From the NCBI GenBank assembly GCA_016870365.1, contig VGBW01000003.1, positions 62,001 through 126,000 on the forward strand: DNA of 64,000 nucleotides, written 5' to 3'. This DNA is from Actinomycetota bacterium. GTDB lineage: Bacteria > Actinomycetota > Actinomycetes > Nanopelagicales > Nanopelagicaceae. The translations under genes and the position numbers were made by a program. Positions within the stretch are counted from its first letter, which is position 1; every line of letters begins with the position of its first letter. Positions 46,914 through 56,835 of the stretch are shown here, in pieces. Below the pieces are notes generated by a model. It saw nothing but the letters and a program-made list of their open reading frames with translations, was not told the origin of the DNA and made no database searches.

Positions 46914-49193
46914 ATGAGAGCCCTTTCAGCGACCAACTCACTCGTGCAGGTCACGGGTAGCAATCTCGAACTCGTCTATCTAGTTCTATCAGTTTCTCTA
47001 GTGGCCTTAGCTATCGCCTGGGCGCTTCGCTCACAGGTCCTAGCAGCATCTAGCGGAACGCCAAAGATGCAAGAGATCGCAGCAGCGGTGCAAGAAGGAG
47101 CTGCGGCATATCTAGCCCGTCAATTTAAGACCCTCTCCTACTTTGTAGTTATCGTCTTTGTGCTTCTCTTCGCTCTGCCAGGAGATATGGATGTAAAGAT
47201 TGGTAGATCGATATTCTTCATAATCGGCGCAGCATTCTCAGCCACTGTGGGATATCAGGGAATGTGGCTTGCAGTGAGAGCAAATACCAGAGTTGCAGAA
47301 GCTGCTCGTCAAGGCTCTGCAGTAAATGCAGTGCAGATTGCTTTTAGAACCGGGGGAGTTGTTGGAATGCTCACCGTTGGTCTAGGACTTTTCGGCGCAT
47401 CGCTTGTGGTGGTTCTCTATCAAGCAGATGCCCCAGCGGTGCTAGAGGGATTTGGGTTTGGCGCAGCGATGCTTGCGATGTTCATGCGCGTTGGTGGTGG
47501 AATCTTTACCAAGGCTGCTGATGTTGGGGCAGATCTAGTTGGTAAAGTTGAAAGAAATATCCCTGAAGATGATCCAAGAAATGCCGCAACTATCGCCGAT
47601 AACGTGGGAGATAACGTAGGTGATTGCGCCGGTATGGCTGCTGATCTCTTTGAGTCATATGCTGTGACGCTAGTTGCAGCTTTGATTCTTGGTAAGGCTG
47701 GCTTCGGAGACATGGGTCTGGTCTATCCGCTAATCGTTCCTGCGATCGGTATCCTGACTGCGATCCTAGGAATCTTCCTAACTCGCCTACGTAGTTCAGA
47801 TAAGAGCGCAATGAGCGCAATTAGTCGCTCTTTCTATCTATCTGCACTTATTTCAGCAACCCTAGTTGGCTTTGCTACTTATACCTATCTACCAAGCACA
47901 TTTGCAGCCCTTACTGGCCTTGATGCCGCATTCCAATCTGAGGCTTCGATAAACCCTAGAACCTTTGCATTTGGCGCAGTTGTTATTGGAATTGTCTTAG
48001 CCACCGCAATCCAGATGCTAACTGGCTTCTTTACTGAAGTGGGTAAGCGTCCAGTTAACGACGTAGCGGCTTCTTCAAAGACTGGAGCAGCAACAGTAAT
48101 TCTTGCTGGAGTATCAGTTGGTTTTGAATCAGCGGTCTTTTCAGCGTTGCTAGTTGCTGCTGGCGTATTTGGAGCATATCTGTTAGGTGGTGGAGTAATT
48201 GTACTTTCATTATTTGCCGTGGCCCTTGCTGGCTGTGGTCTCCTAACCACCGTTGGAGTCATTGTGGCGATGGATACATTCGGTCCGATTTCTGATAATG
48301 CTCAAGGCATCGCTGAGATGTCAGGAGATGTTAAAGGTGAGGGCGCAAAGATCCTCACTTCCCTTGACGCTGTTGGCAATAGCACCAAGGCAATCACTAA
48401 AGGAATTGCAATTGCCACCGCCGTTCTTGCCGCAACTGCGCTCTTTGGTGCATTTACTGATGCGATCAAGACCTCGGTTCTTGATGCTGGCAAGGTAGTT
48501 GCAGATCAAGCATCCCAATTCCAAGGAGTACTTGATGTTGCAGATCCTAGAAACTTAGTCGGGTTAATCATTGGCGCATCCGTGGTGTTTCTCTTCTCAG
48601 GTCTTGCCATCAATGCGGTCTCACGAGCAGCAGGTGCGGTGGTGATGGAGGTAAGGAATCAATTCAAACTCCACCCGGGAATCATGAGCGGAGGAGAGAA
48701 ACCAGAGTATGGCCGTGTCGTTGATATCTGTACCCGTGATTCACTTCGTGAACTTGCAACCCCGGGCCTCCTTGCGGTCTTTGCTCCAATCGCTGTTGGC
48801 TTTGGTCTAGGAGTTGGAGCACTTGGCGCCTATTTGGCGGGCGCAATTGGCACCGGAACCTTGATGGCGGTATTTCTAGCTAACTCCGGTGGCGCTTGGG
48901 ATAACGCTAAGAAGATGGTCGAAGATGGAAACTATGGCGGCAAAGGATCTGATGCTCACGCTGCAACAGTCATCGGCGATACTGTTGGAGATCCTTTCAA
49001 AGATACCGCAGGGCCTGCAATTAATCCTCTCATCAAAGTGATGAACTTAGTTGGTCTTCTTGTAACTCCAGCAATTGTGATCTTCGCACTTGATGGCAAT
49101 GAGAGAATCAGCCGGATTATTGCAGCGATTGCTGCAGCGATAATTATTGCGGCTCTAGTTCGTAGCCGTCGCTCCTCAACGATGATTGGCTAA
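46914..49193 (+). CDS. hppA: Proton-pumping membrane pyrophosphatase
   Basis: 759 residues, about 16 membrane helices. The catalytic motifs are DVGADLVGKVERNIPEDDPRN, ADNVGDNVGDCAGMAADLFE and, near the end, GDTVGDPFKDTAGPAINPLIK. GNSTKAITKG carries the lysine that marks the K+-independent subfamily, in place of the alanine of K+-dependent enzymes. It turns pyrophosphate hydrolysis into a proton gradient. A stem-loop AGCGCC/GGCGCT (46868-46873 with 46883-46888) lies in the leader. Confidence 0.97.
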   Translation: MRALSATNSLVQVTGSNLELVYLVLSVSLVALAIAWALRSQVLAASSGTPKMQEIAAAVQEGAAAYLARQFKTLSYFVVIVFVLLFALPGDMDVKIGRSIFFIIGAAFSATVGYQGMWLAVRANTRVAEAARQGSAVNAVQIAFRTGGVVGMLTVGLGLFGASLVVVLYQADAPAVLEGFGFGAAMLAMFMRVGGGIFTKAADVGADLVGKVERNIPEDDPRNAATIADNVGDNVGDCAGMAADLFESYAVTLVAALILGKAGFGDMGLVYPLIVPAIGILTAILGIFLTRLRSSDKSAMSAISRSFYLSALISATLVGFATYTYLPSTFAALTGLDAAFQSEASINPRTFAFGAVVIGIVLATAIQMLTGFFTEVGKRPVNDVAASSKTGAATVILAGVSVGFESAVFSALLVAAGVFGAYLLGGGVIVLSLFAVALAGCGLLTTVGVIVAMDTFGPISDNAQGIAEMSGDVKGEGAKILTSLDAVGNSTKAITKGIAIATAVLAATALFGAFTDAIKTSVLDAGKVVADQASQFQGVLDVADPRNLVGLIIGASVVFLFSGLAINAVSRAAGAVVMEVRNQFKLHPGIMSGGEKPEYGRVVDICTRDSLRELATPGLLAVFAPIAVGFGLGVGALGAYLAGAIGTGTLMAVFLANSGGAWDNAKKMVEDGNYGGKGSDAHAATVIGDTVGDPFKDTAGPAINPLIKVMNLVGLLVTPAIVIFALDGNERISRIIAAIAAAIIIAALVRSRRSSTMIG

Positions 49194-49198
49194 ATCAT

Positions 49199-51925
49199 TT
49201 GGCCAAGAATCTAAAGAAGCTAGTGGTTGTTGAATCACCAGCAAAGGCAAGAAAGATAGGCGGGTATCTCGGCGACGAATACATCGTTGAGGCCTCCATC
49301 GGCCATATCAGAGATTTGCCGCAGCGCGCTGCTGACATCCCTAAGGAAGTAAAGAGGTTTGCCTGGTCACGCGAAGGCATTGATATTGAAAATGGTTTTG
49401 CCCCTCTCTATGTAATTAACCCAGATAAGAGAGGAAAAGTCGCAGAGCTAAAGGATCTCTTAAAAGAGTCAGAAGAGTTAATCCTTGCCACCGATGAAGA
49501 CCGCGAGGGTGAAGCAATCGCCTGGCACCTAATCGAAGTATTGAAACCAAAAATTCCGGTAAGACGGATGGTCTTTAATGAAATTACTAAGGAGTCAATT
49601 CTTAAAGCAGTGAATGAAACTAGGGATATCGATCAGCGTTTAGTTGACGCTCAAGAGACCAGGCGAGTTTTAGATCGCCTCTTCGGGTATCGCCTCTCTC
49701 CAGTGCTTTGGAAGAAGGTGATGCCAAGAATTTCTGCGGGACGAGTTCAATCGGTAGCTACTAAGTTGATTGTGGAAAAAGAGCGCGAAAGAATAGCTTT
49801 TATCGCCTCAGCTTGGTGGGATCTAACTGCCCAGACTGAGCAAAATTTCACTGCCAGACTAATCTCTTTTGAAGATAAGCGCCTTGCCACAACCAATGAT
49901 TTTGATTCAAGAGGAGCCTTAAAAGAGAAAAGTGCATCGAATATGATCTTGCTTGATCAAAGCTCAGCTGAGAGGCTGAGAAACTCGCTCACAGGTAAGA
50001 AATTAACAGTTAAATCAATTGAAGACTCACCAAGAACAGAAAGACCAAAACCACCCTTTACTACTTCAACAATGCAGCAGGATGCCGGCTTTCGCCTTGG
50101 ATGGGGTGCGCAGTTAACTATGCGCATTGCCCAGAGCCTTTATGAAGGTGGATACATCACTTATATGCGAACTGACTCAGTCAATCTCTCGCAGAGCGCT
50201 ATTAACGCAGCTAGAGACTCTGCTCAAGCTCTTTATGGCAAGGATCATGTTCCAGAGAGTCCTAGATTCTATGAAGGCAAGACCAAGAACGCTCAAGAGG
50301 CTCATGAAGCAATTCATCCTGCCGGAGATTCTTTTAAGACTCCAGGCGAGCTTGCTCCTGAATTAACTCGCGATCAACTTTCTCTCTATGACTTAATTTG
50401 GAAGCGCACTGTGGCCTCACAGATGGCTGATGCCAAGAAGTTACAGGCAAGAGTGGATTTTGATGTACTGACCTCTGAAGGGAAGCCTTGTGTATTTAGA
50501 GCAAATGGAAGCGTCATAATGTTTCCAGGGTTTCTGGCAGCCTATGAGGATGTTGGCGATGAGAAAAGTGATGAAGAGAGTGATAAGCGCCTTCCACCTA
50601 TGAAGGTAGGGCAAGATATCGTTGCCACGGAATACCTATGTGAGGGCCATGAAACCAAGCCACCTGCTCGATATACCGAGCCAACCTTGGTTAGGAAATT
50701 AGAGGAGTTAGGCATAGGACGCCCTTCGACCTTTGCCTCCATTACTCAAACCATCCAAGATCGTGGGTATGTGGTGAGGAGGGGAAGAGCTTTGGTGCCG
50801 ACCTTTTTGGCTTTCTCAGTAACTGGCCTGCTTGAGCAGCACTTTGCCAAGTTAGTTGATTATGAATTCACCGCTTCGATGGAGGAAGACTTAGACAGAA
50901 TTGCAAATGGTGAGGAGGAAAGACTTAACTGGTTGACTAAATTCTTCTTTGGCCATGATGGTCAGCCTGGCCTGCTAGATCTTGCGGCAGACCTTGGCGC
51001 AATTGATGCGCAACAGATTAATACTATGAAGATGGGTGAAAACATTGAGATACGAGTTGGTCGATATGGAGCATACCTTCAGGAAGGTGCTGGTGATGAT
51101 CGAAAGTTTGCCAATATTCCAGAAGGCCTTGCTCCCGATGAATTAACACTTCAAAGAGCTATCGAACTTCTAGCAGCTCCATCAGGTGAGCGAGAACTCG
51201 GAATTGATCCAAGCACCGGACTTCGAGTGATTGCCAAGTCTGGACGCTTCGGGCCTTACGTAACAGAGGTATTTCCTGAAGGCACGAGCGAAGATGGGAA
51301 GAAGCCTAGAGAAACCAAAGCTGCACCAACGCCGAAGACGGCATCACTTCTCTCGACAATGAGTCTAGATACCATCACTATTGATGAAGCCCTAAAACTT
51401 CTTTCGCTGCCTAGAAGCCTTGGATTCGATAGCCAGAGCGGTGAGGAGATCACAGTTCAAAATGGCCGCTATGGTCCTTATTTGAAGCGTGGAAGAGATT
51501 CAAGAGCCTTGACTTCTGACGAAGAGATATTTTCAATTAATCTAGATCAGGCTGAAGCCATTTATAAACAGCCAAAGATGAAGCGACGTGGTGTTGCCAA
51601 ACCACCACTGAGAGAAGTGGGCGTAGATCCAGAGACAAAGAAGGCAGTTATCATTAAAGATGGTCGCTTTGGAATGTATGTTACTGATGGAGAAACAAAT
51701 GCCACGCTGCGCCGTGGAGACACAGTTGAAGCTATGACGATAGAGCGAGCTTTAGAACTTCTGGCAGGACGGCGCGCCTGGGAGATCGAAAATGGCGGAG
51801 TGAGTAAGAAGCCTAAACGTGCGAAAAAGAGCGCGCCTACACTTACCAAAAGAACCATCAAGGGGGTTGGCTCCAAGCCAAAAGCGAAGAAGTCAGCCAG
51901 CGGTAAGTCAAAAAAAGATAAGTAA
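49199..51925 (+). CDS. topA: DNA topoisomerase I
   Basis: 908 residues, TTG start, five bases after hppA. A TOPRIM domain opens the protein (VVVESPAKARKIGGYLG; acidic motif TDEDREGEAIAWH at about 98-110). The catalytic tyrosine is Y322 in YITYMRTDS. The C-terminal part holds four GR(F/Y)G-x-Y repeats (near 620, 680, 757 and 820) and a lysine-rich tail, as in actinobacterial TopA, with no zinc ribbons. It relaxes negative supercoils. Confidence 0.97.
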   Translation: MAKNLKKLVVVESPAKARKIGGYLGDEYIVEASIGHIRDLPQRAADIPKEVKRFAWSREGIDIENGFAPLYVINPDKRGKVAELKDLLKESEELILATDEDREGEAIAWHLIEVLKPKIPVRRMVFNEITKESILKAVNETRDIDQRLVDAQETRRVLDRLFGYRLSPVLWKKVMPRISAGRVQSVATKLIVEKERERIAFIASAWWDLTAQTEQNFTARLISFEDKRLATTNDFDSRGALKEKSASNMILLDQSSAERLRNSLTGKKLTVKSIEDSPRTERPKPPFTTSTMQQDAGFRLGWGAQLTMRIAQSLYEGGYITYMRTDSVNLSQSAINAARDSAQALYGKDHVPESPRFYEGKTKNAQEAHEAIHPAGDSFKTPGELAPELTRDQLSLYDLIWKRTVASQMADAKKLQARVDFDVLTSEGKPCVFRANGSVIMFPGFLAAYEDVGDEKSDEESDKRLPPMKVGQDIVATEYLCEGHETKPPARYTEPTLVRKLEELGIGRPSTFASITQTIQDRGYVVRRGRALVPTFLAFSVTGLLEQHFAKLVDYEFTASMEEDLDRIANGEEERLNWLTKFFFGHDGQPGLLDLAADLGAIDAQQINTMKMGENIEIRVGRYGAYLQEGAGDDRKFANIPEGLAPDELTLQRAIELLAAPSGERELGIDPSTGLRVIAKSGRFGPYVTEVFPEGTSEDGKKPRETKAAPTPKTASLLSTMSLDTITIDEALKLLSLPRSLGFDSQSGEEITVQNGRYGPYLKRGRDSRALTSDEEIFSINLDQAEAIYKQPKMKRRGVAKPPLREVGVDPETKKAVIIKDGRFGMYVTDGETNATLRRGDTVEAMTIERALELLAGRRAWEIENGGVSKKPKRAKKSAPTLTKRTIKGVGSKPKAKKSASGKSKKDK

Positions 51926-51938
51926 TAGGCTTGCATCT

Positions 51939-53945
51939 ATGGGTAACTCAAATCCAGGCCCGCTATCACCAGCAGCAGGTATGCGAAATAACGTTATGGC
52001 CATACCCGTCTTTCGCAAACTCTGGAATGCCATGGCTTTTTCATCCTTTGGTGATTGGCTAGGACTTCTTGCTACAACTGCGCTGGCTCAACAATTGGCT
52101 GGTGGAGATTACGCAACTGCAAATATTGCTATTGCAGGTGTTTTCATCGCTCGACTCTTGCCATCGGTAATTCTCGGGCCTCTTGCAGGAGTGATTGCTG
52201 ACAAGTTTGATCGTAAGAAAGTAATGGTTATAGGAGATATTTTACGTGCTATTTTGTTTATCACCATACCTATTGTAGGAAATTATCTCTGGCTCTATAC
52301 CGCAACTGTTCTAATTGAGTGCATTACTCTCTTCTGGAGCCCTGCAAAAGATGCCACCATGCCAAATCTAGTCCCAAGGAATAAACTTGAGAGCGCCAAT
52401 CAAATGACACTCCTTGCATCCTATGGGAGCGCTCCATTTGCAGCCCTTACATTCACGCTCCTAACAATTTTTATTACGGGAATCAGCGCAGCTTTTGATC
52501 TTGGTTCAAACTCAGCTGTTGACCTAGCCTTATTCGTAAATGCTCTATCTTTTCTTTTTAGCGCTTTTACAATAAGTCAGATGGATATTCCCAAAGAGCA
52601 TTTAAAGACAGGTGAGGTCTCCAGTTCAATAGTTGCATTTTTCTTAGATGGGGGGAAATTTCTATCCTCATCTAAAGTAATCAGAGGCTTAACATTTGGC
52701 CTACTAGGAGCATTTATTGCCGCAGGTGCGGTGATTGGCCTTGCCAGAACATTTGTAGGCGATCTGGCAGGCGGTGATGCTGCATATGGAATTTTATTTA
52801 GCGCCGTCTTTACCGGCCTTGCTATCGGAATTGCATTTGGTCCTAAGGTATTTTCACAATTTTCAAGACGCCGTCTATTTGGAGCATCGCTAAGCGTTGC
52901 TGGATTCTTATTGATTGTGCTCTCGCTGCTACAAAACCTAGTTCTGGCAGTCTTCGTTGTGGTCTTGCTTGGCTCATTTTCAGGAGTCTCATGGGTTACC
53001 GGGTTTACGATGCTTGGAGCGGAGGTTTCTGACGAGCTACGAGGCCGAGCATTTGCTTTTACCCAATCCTTGGTCCGGATCTCCCTAGTTGGGGTTCTGG
53101 CAATTTCACCGATAATTGCAGCTGCGATCGGCGAGCATGTCTTTATTCTTGGCGAAGTGCAACTCACCTATAACGGAGCTGCATTCACCATGCTTGGTGG
53201 AGGAATTGTTGCAACGGCGGTTGGAATCCTCTCTTATCAACACATGAAAGATCGTACAGGAGTTTCATTATGGAGCGATGTGGTAAACGCCTTAAGAGGG
53301 GAGCTTGGTGGGATTACTTCTCCAAGAGTCGAAGGGCTATTCATCTCTTTTGAAGGAGGTGAGGGTTCTGGAAAATCAACTCAGGCAAGATTATTGAAAG
53401 AGTGGTTTGAGAACGAAGGCAAATCTGTAGTTGTAAGCAGGGAGCCCGGTGGAACTGAGCTCGGTAAGAGTCTAAGACAAATCCTTCTTGATAATGCCAC
53501 TGGTGACATTTCTCCAAGATCTGAAGCTCTTCTCTATGCTGCAGATAGAGCTCACCATGTCTACTCACTTATTCGCCCAGCCTTAAAGCGCGGCGATGTT
53601 GTCATTACCGACCGATATTTTGACTCATCCATTGCCTACCAGGGAGCCGGTCGTATCTTGTCGCCCAATGAAGTTGCTCGCATTAACCGTTGGGCAACCG
53701 AATCTCTTTTCCCTACACTGACAATCATTCTGGATCAACCTGCCGACGTTGGCCTTTCAAGGATCAAGAGCGCCGATAGGCTAGAGAGCGAGTCAGTCGA
53801 ATTTCACGACAGAGTGCGACAGGAGTTTCTCCAACTAGCTGCAGTCGATCCCGAGCGTTACTTGGTGATTGATGCCAGAAGGCCGATTATTGAAATTCAT
53901 CAAGAGATCACTGCTCGAATTACTGACATATCAAGGAAGAAATGA
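51939..53945 (+). CDS. tmk: Fusion: MFS-type membrane domain + thymidylate kinase
   Basis: 668 residues from the ATG at 51939, 13 bases after topA; a longer frame from 51819 runs through topA and is rejected. Residues 1 to about 450 form an MFS_3-like membrane domain of 10-12 helices (MAFSSFGDWLGLLATTALAQ, GPLAGVIADKFDRKKVMV). From about 465 there is a full thymidylate kinase: P-loop FEGGEGSGKST, the DRY-like ITDRYFDSSIAYQG motif and the LID region. The kinase makes dTDP for DNA synthesis. Similar fusions occur in other Actinobacteria; the membrane part has no known function there. Confidence 0.92.
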   Translation: MGNSNPGPLSPAAGMRNNVMAIPVFRKLWNAMAFSSFGDWLGLLATTALAQQLAGGDYATANIAIAGVFIARLLPSVILGPLAGVIADKFDRKKVMVIGDILRAILFITIPIVGNYLWLYTATVLIECITLFWSPAKDATMPNLVPRNKLESANQMTLLASYGSAPFAALTFTLLTIFITGISAAFDLGSNSAVDLALFVNALSFLFSAFTISQMDIPKEHLKTGEVSSSIVAFFLDGGKFLSSSKVIRGLTFGLLGAFIAAGAVIGLARTFVGDLAGGDAAYGILFSAVFTGLAIGIAFGPKVFSQFSRRRLFGASLSVAGFLLIVLSLLQNLVLAVFVVVLLGSFSGVSWVTGFTMLGAEVSDELRGRAFAFTQSLVRISLVGVLAISPIIAAAIGEHVFILGEVQLTYNGAAFTMLGGGIVATAVGILSYQHMKDRTGVSLWSDVVNALRGELGGITSPRVEGLFISFEGGEGSGKSTQARLLKEWFENEGKSVVVSREPGGTELGKSLRQILLDNATGDISPRSEALLYAADRAHHVYSLIRPALKRGDVVITDRYFDSSIAYQGAGRILSPNEVARINRWATESLFPTLTIILDQPADVGLSRIKSADRLESESVEFHDRVRQEFLQLAAVDPERYLVIDARRPIIEIHQEITARITDISRKK

Positions 53946-55084
53946 TGAGCGTCTTTGACTCGCTGGTTGGCCAAAGTGAAGTGGTTGAAAGACTAAAGTC
54001 TGCAATCAGTTCTGCCAAGGGTGGAAGTAGTAGCCAAAAGATGGCCAATTCCTGGCTTCTTGTCGGCCCCGCTGGGTCTGGTCGATCAAATGCCGCCGTA
54101 GCCTTTGCTGCTTCTCTGCTCTGCAGTGAAAGTGGCTGTGGAAAGTGTCGAGATTGCCAGACTGTTCTCTCTGGGACACATATAGATGTTGAGAGATTTA
54201 ACCCCACTGGCTTATCGATTAAAGCAGAAGAAGTCAGAGAACTCATAGCAAGGTCTGCTTGGTCGCCATCTGTCGGCGGTTGGCGAATTGTCATTATCGA
54301 AGATGCCGATAGATTGACTGAGAGTGCGGCTAATGCTCTCTTAAGAACTATTGAAGAACCAGAGACGCACACGCTCTGGTTGTTATGCGCTCCAACCCTT
54401 GGTGATGTTTCAGTAACTATACGCTCCAGATGCAGGCACCTACAATTACGGACTCCCTCGACAGCAAGTATTGAAGAGTTTCTACTTTCAAATACCAGCA
54501 TAGATTCGAAGGCTGCAGCATTCGCTGCTCGAGTATCTCAGGGCCATATTGGTAGAGCTAGATTTATTGCAACAAACCAAGAAGCTCGATCCAGGAGAGA
54601 GGAAGTGCTATCACTTGCCTTTTCGCTCACGGATATCGACTCTTGTTTTAAAGCAGCTTCAAAGATATTAGATATTGCTCAAAACCAGGCTGAGAGTGAA
54701 AACTCAGAAAGAGATAGCCAGCAGATGAAACAACTACAGGATGCCTATCAAGGGACTGGGCGCTCACTAATCTCAGGTGGCGCAAGAGCCATTAAAGATC
54801 TCGAGAGGGGACAGAGATCTAGCACAACTCGCTCGGTACGCGACAACATAGATAGTGCTCTTCTAGATATTGCCACCTTTTATCGAGATGTTCTGGTCAT
54901 TCAAAGCGGAGGCGAAGAGATTCTCAATATAGATCTAAGAACTGAGGTCAATGAATTTGCCAAGACATCCTCGCCAAAACGCAGTATTGAGCGCATTGAA
55001 GCGCTACTTGAGGCTCGTATGAACCTAGGGCGTAACTCGGCCCCCCTTTCAACCCTTGAGGCTCTGTTTTGCGCTTTGAAGTAG
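53942..55084 (+). CDS. holB: DNA polymerase III delta' subunit (clamp loader)
   Basis: 380 residues. A clamp-loader AAA+ domain with the modified P-loop GPAGSGRSN (about 37-45), the zinc module CGKCRDC, and VIIEDADRLTESAANALLRTIEEPE. The SRC motif sits in TIRSRCRHLQL. In Actinobacteria this gene follows tmk, as here, with a four-base overlap. It opens the dnaN clamp with DnaX and HolA. Confidence 0.92.
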   Translation: MMSVFDSLVGQSEVVERLKSAISSAKGGSSSQKMANSWLLVGPAGSGRSNAAVAFAASLLCSESGCGKCRDCQTVLSGTHIDVERFNPTGLSIKAEEVRELIARSAWSPSVGGWRIVIIEDADRLTESAANALLRTIEEPETHTLWLLCAPTLGDVSVTIRSRCRHLQLRTPSTASIEEFLLSNTSIDSKAAAFAARVSQGHIGRARFIATNQEARSRREEVLSLAFSLTDIDSCFKAASKILDIAQNQAESENSERDSQQMKQLQDAYQGTGRSLISGGARAIKDLERGQRSSTTRSVRDNIDSALLDIATFYRDVLVIQSGGEEILNIDLRTEVNEFAKTSSPKRSIERIEALLEARMNLGRNSAPLSTLEALFCALK

Positions 55085-55103
55085 CTTTCGGCATTATCGG
55101 CAC

Positions 55104-55748
55104 ATGCGCCTAGACCATATCTCCTATGTAGCAACTCACGATCAACTAGTAGATGTAGTTCAAAGGATTGGATCTCGAATCGGCTCAGCCTTTACCGATG
55201 GCGGGATCCACCCAAGATTTGGGACTCGTAACTTCACACTTGCCCTTAAGAACGGTCACTATCTTGAAGTTGTCTGCCCGCTTGATCATCCTGCAGCTGA
55301 TACCTCAGCATTTGGTCGCGTTGTTTCGCAACGCGCTAATGAGGGTGGTGGATGGCTTACTTGGGTGGTCTCAACCGATGATCTCTCACCAATTGAAAGC
55401 CGGCTTGGTCGTCAAGCAGTGGATGGTTCAAGAAAGCGCCCTGATGGAAGTGAGTTGAAGTGGAAACAGCTTGGAGTTCTTGGAACCTTAAGCGATTCCC
55501 AACTCCCTTTCTTCATCCAATGGATGTCAAAAGACCATCCATCAAATGATGGCAAAGCGGTTGCTGAAATTGTAAAGATTGAAATCTCAGGTGATGAGAA
55601 GACAATTGAAGAGTGGCTTGGCTCTGATCTCTCAAAGGCCTTTGATGGCGTGGAGATCGGTTGGGTCGACCCTACATCAAATGATGGCGCGACTGGGCTT
55701 GTGGCAGTTCACCTAGCAACGCCTAGCGGCGTTGTACGCTTGGATTAA
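55104..55748 (+). CDS. Glyoxalase-like (VOC fold) protein
   Basis: 214 residues. The start MRLDHISYVATHDQLVD and GGIHPRFGTRNFTLALKNGHYLEVVCPL match the Glyoxalase_3-like family. Two betaalphabetabetabeta halves can be followed (second half around GDEKTIEEWLGS). No substrate can be assigned. It sits alone between holB and tRNA-Thr. Confidence 0.8.
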   Translation: MRLDHISYVATHDQLVDVVQRIGSRIGSAFTDGGIHPRFGTRNFTLALKNGHYLEVVCPLDHPAADTSAFGRVVSQRANEGGGWLTWVVSTDDLSPIESRLGRQAVDGSRKRPDGSELKWKQLGVLGTLSDSQLPFFIQWMSKDHPSNDGKAVAEIVKIEISGDEKTIEEWLGSDLSKAFDGVEIGWVDPTSNDGATGLVAVHLATPSGVVRLD

Positions 55749-55776
55749 TTCTAATAATTCAAAGATTCAAAGCATC

Positions 55777-55849
55777 GCCGCCCTAGCTCAGTCGGTAGAG
55801 CGTCGCTCTCGTAAAGCGAAGGTCGCGGGTTCGATTCCCGCGGGCGGCT
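55777..55849 (+). tRNA. tRNA-Thr(CGT)
   Basis: A 73-base cloverleaf. Acceptor GCCGCCC pairs with GGGCGGC. The anticodon arm is TCGCT-CTCGTAA-AGCGA with anticodon CGT at 34-36. The T loop is GGTTCGATTCC. CCA is not encoded (the next bases are CAA). Confidence 0.95.
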
Positions 55850-55881
55850 CAACTAATTGAGATATTCGCTAACCTTGCCTT

Positions 55882-56691
55882 ATGGCAGAAACCTATGCTT
55901 ATTCGATTGGAATTATTGGCTCTGGTGTCATGGGCGAAGCTTTGCTGGCAACAATTCTTAAAGCAGGCGTTGTAAATAAAAGGGTTGTAATTTCAGATAA
56001 GAGACTAGAGAGAACAACTGAGTTAGCAGTTAAATATGGCTGCGATGTAGGTTTGCCAGAGGAGATATCTTTAAAGGCGGAGAACATTTTCCTGGTAGTA
56101 AAGCCTCAAGATCTAGATGCGCTAATGAAGTTAATAGGTTCTAAAGTCTCGACAAATCAGAGATTGGTTTCATTTATTGCAGGTAAGAAGACTTCACACA
56201 TTCAGAGTTTCCTCTTGAATTCTGTGCCAGTCCTTAGAGTAATGCCTAATACCCCGGTGTCTGTTGGAGTGGGAGCCTTGGCCATCTCAAAAGGAAACTC
56301 TGCTTCAGAAGGTGATATTAAGGCAATCGAAGAATTCCTTAAGGCCTCTGGAAAAACTATTTGCGTGGAGGAGAAATTACAAGATGCAGTAACTGCCACT
56401 AGCGGATCAGGGCCAGCTTATTTCTTCAGGTTTGTTGAAGCCATGATTTCGGCGGCTGAAGACCTAGGGCTAACAACGAGTGATGCTAGAACTTTAGTGA
56501 TACAAACTATTTCGGGAGCTGCCGAGATGTTAAAGCAAGAGGGGGCCTCACCCAAAGTTCTACGCGAGAATGTAACTAGTCCAAACGGGACAACCTTTGC
56601 CGCTCTTGAAGTATTTGAAAGAGAGGATCTTGTTGGGGTAGTGAAGAGAGCAATGCTTGCTGCTCGCAATAGATCTCAAGAACTCTCATGA
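55882..56691 (+). CDS. proC: Pyrroline-5-carboxylate reductase
   Basis: 269 residues. The NADP-binding motif GIIGSGVMGEALLATIL is at 9-25. The C-terminal signature is ATSGSGPAYFFRFVEAM, with LRENVTSPNGTTFAALEVFE. It performs the last step of proline synthesis. It is 32 bases downstream of tRNA-Thr; the bS22 gene follows. Confidence 0.96.
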   Translation: MAETYAYSIGIIGSGVMGEALLATILKAGVVNKRVVISDKRLERTTELAVKYGCDVGLPEEISLKAENIFLVVKPQDLDALMKLIGSKVSTNQRLVSFIAGKKTSHIQSFLLNSVPVLRVMPNTPVSVGVGALAISKGNSASEGDIKAIEEFLKASGKTICVEEKLQDAVTATSGSGPAYFFRFVEAMISAAEDLGLTTSDARTLVIQTISGAAEMLKQEGASPKVLRENVTSPNGTTFAALEVFEREDLVGVVKRAMLAARNRSQELS

Positions 56692-56734
56692 ACTTTCAGA
56701 TATCCTTAGACAACACCGAAAAGGAGTTGAGAGC

Positions 56735-56833
56735 ATGGGTTCAGTAGTCAAAAAGCGCCGCAAGCGCATGGCTAAGAAGAAGCATAAGAAACTTCTTAAG
56801 AAGACTCGTATTCAGCGCAGAAACAAGAAGTAA
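56735..56833 (+). CDS. Small ribosomal protein bS22 (AURKAIP1/COX24 domain)
   Basis: A 32-residue protein, MGSVVKKRRKRMAKKKHKK followed by LLKKTRIQRRNKK, of which about half the residues are lysine or arginine. It matches the actinobacterial small-subunit protein bS22, first seen in mycobacterial ribosomes. An AAGGAG ribosome binding site (56721-56726) precedes the ATG. It is 43 bases after proC and two bases from the convergent metalloprotease gene. Confidence 0.9.
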   Translation: MGSVVKKRRKRMAKKKHKKLLKKTRIQRRNKK

Positions 56834-56835
56834 GA

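Noticed and set aside
51819-51938. Upstream start for the MFS-tmk fusion
   Set aside because: It overlaps the 3' end of topA and encodes only basic residues of another frame.
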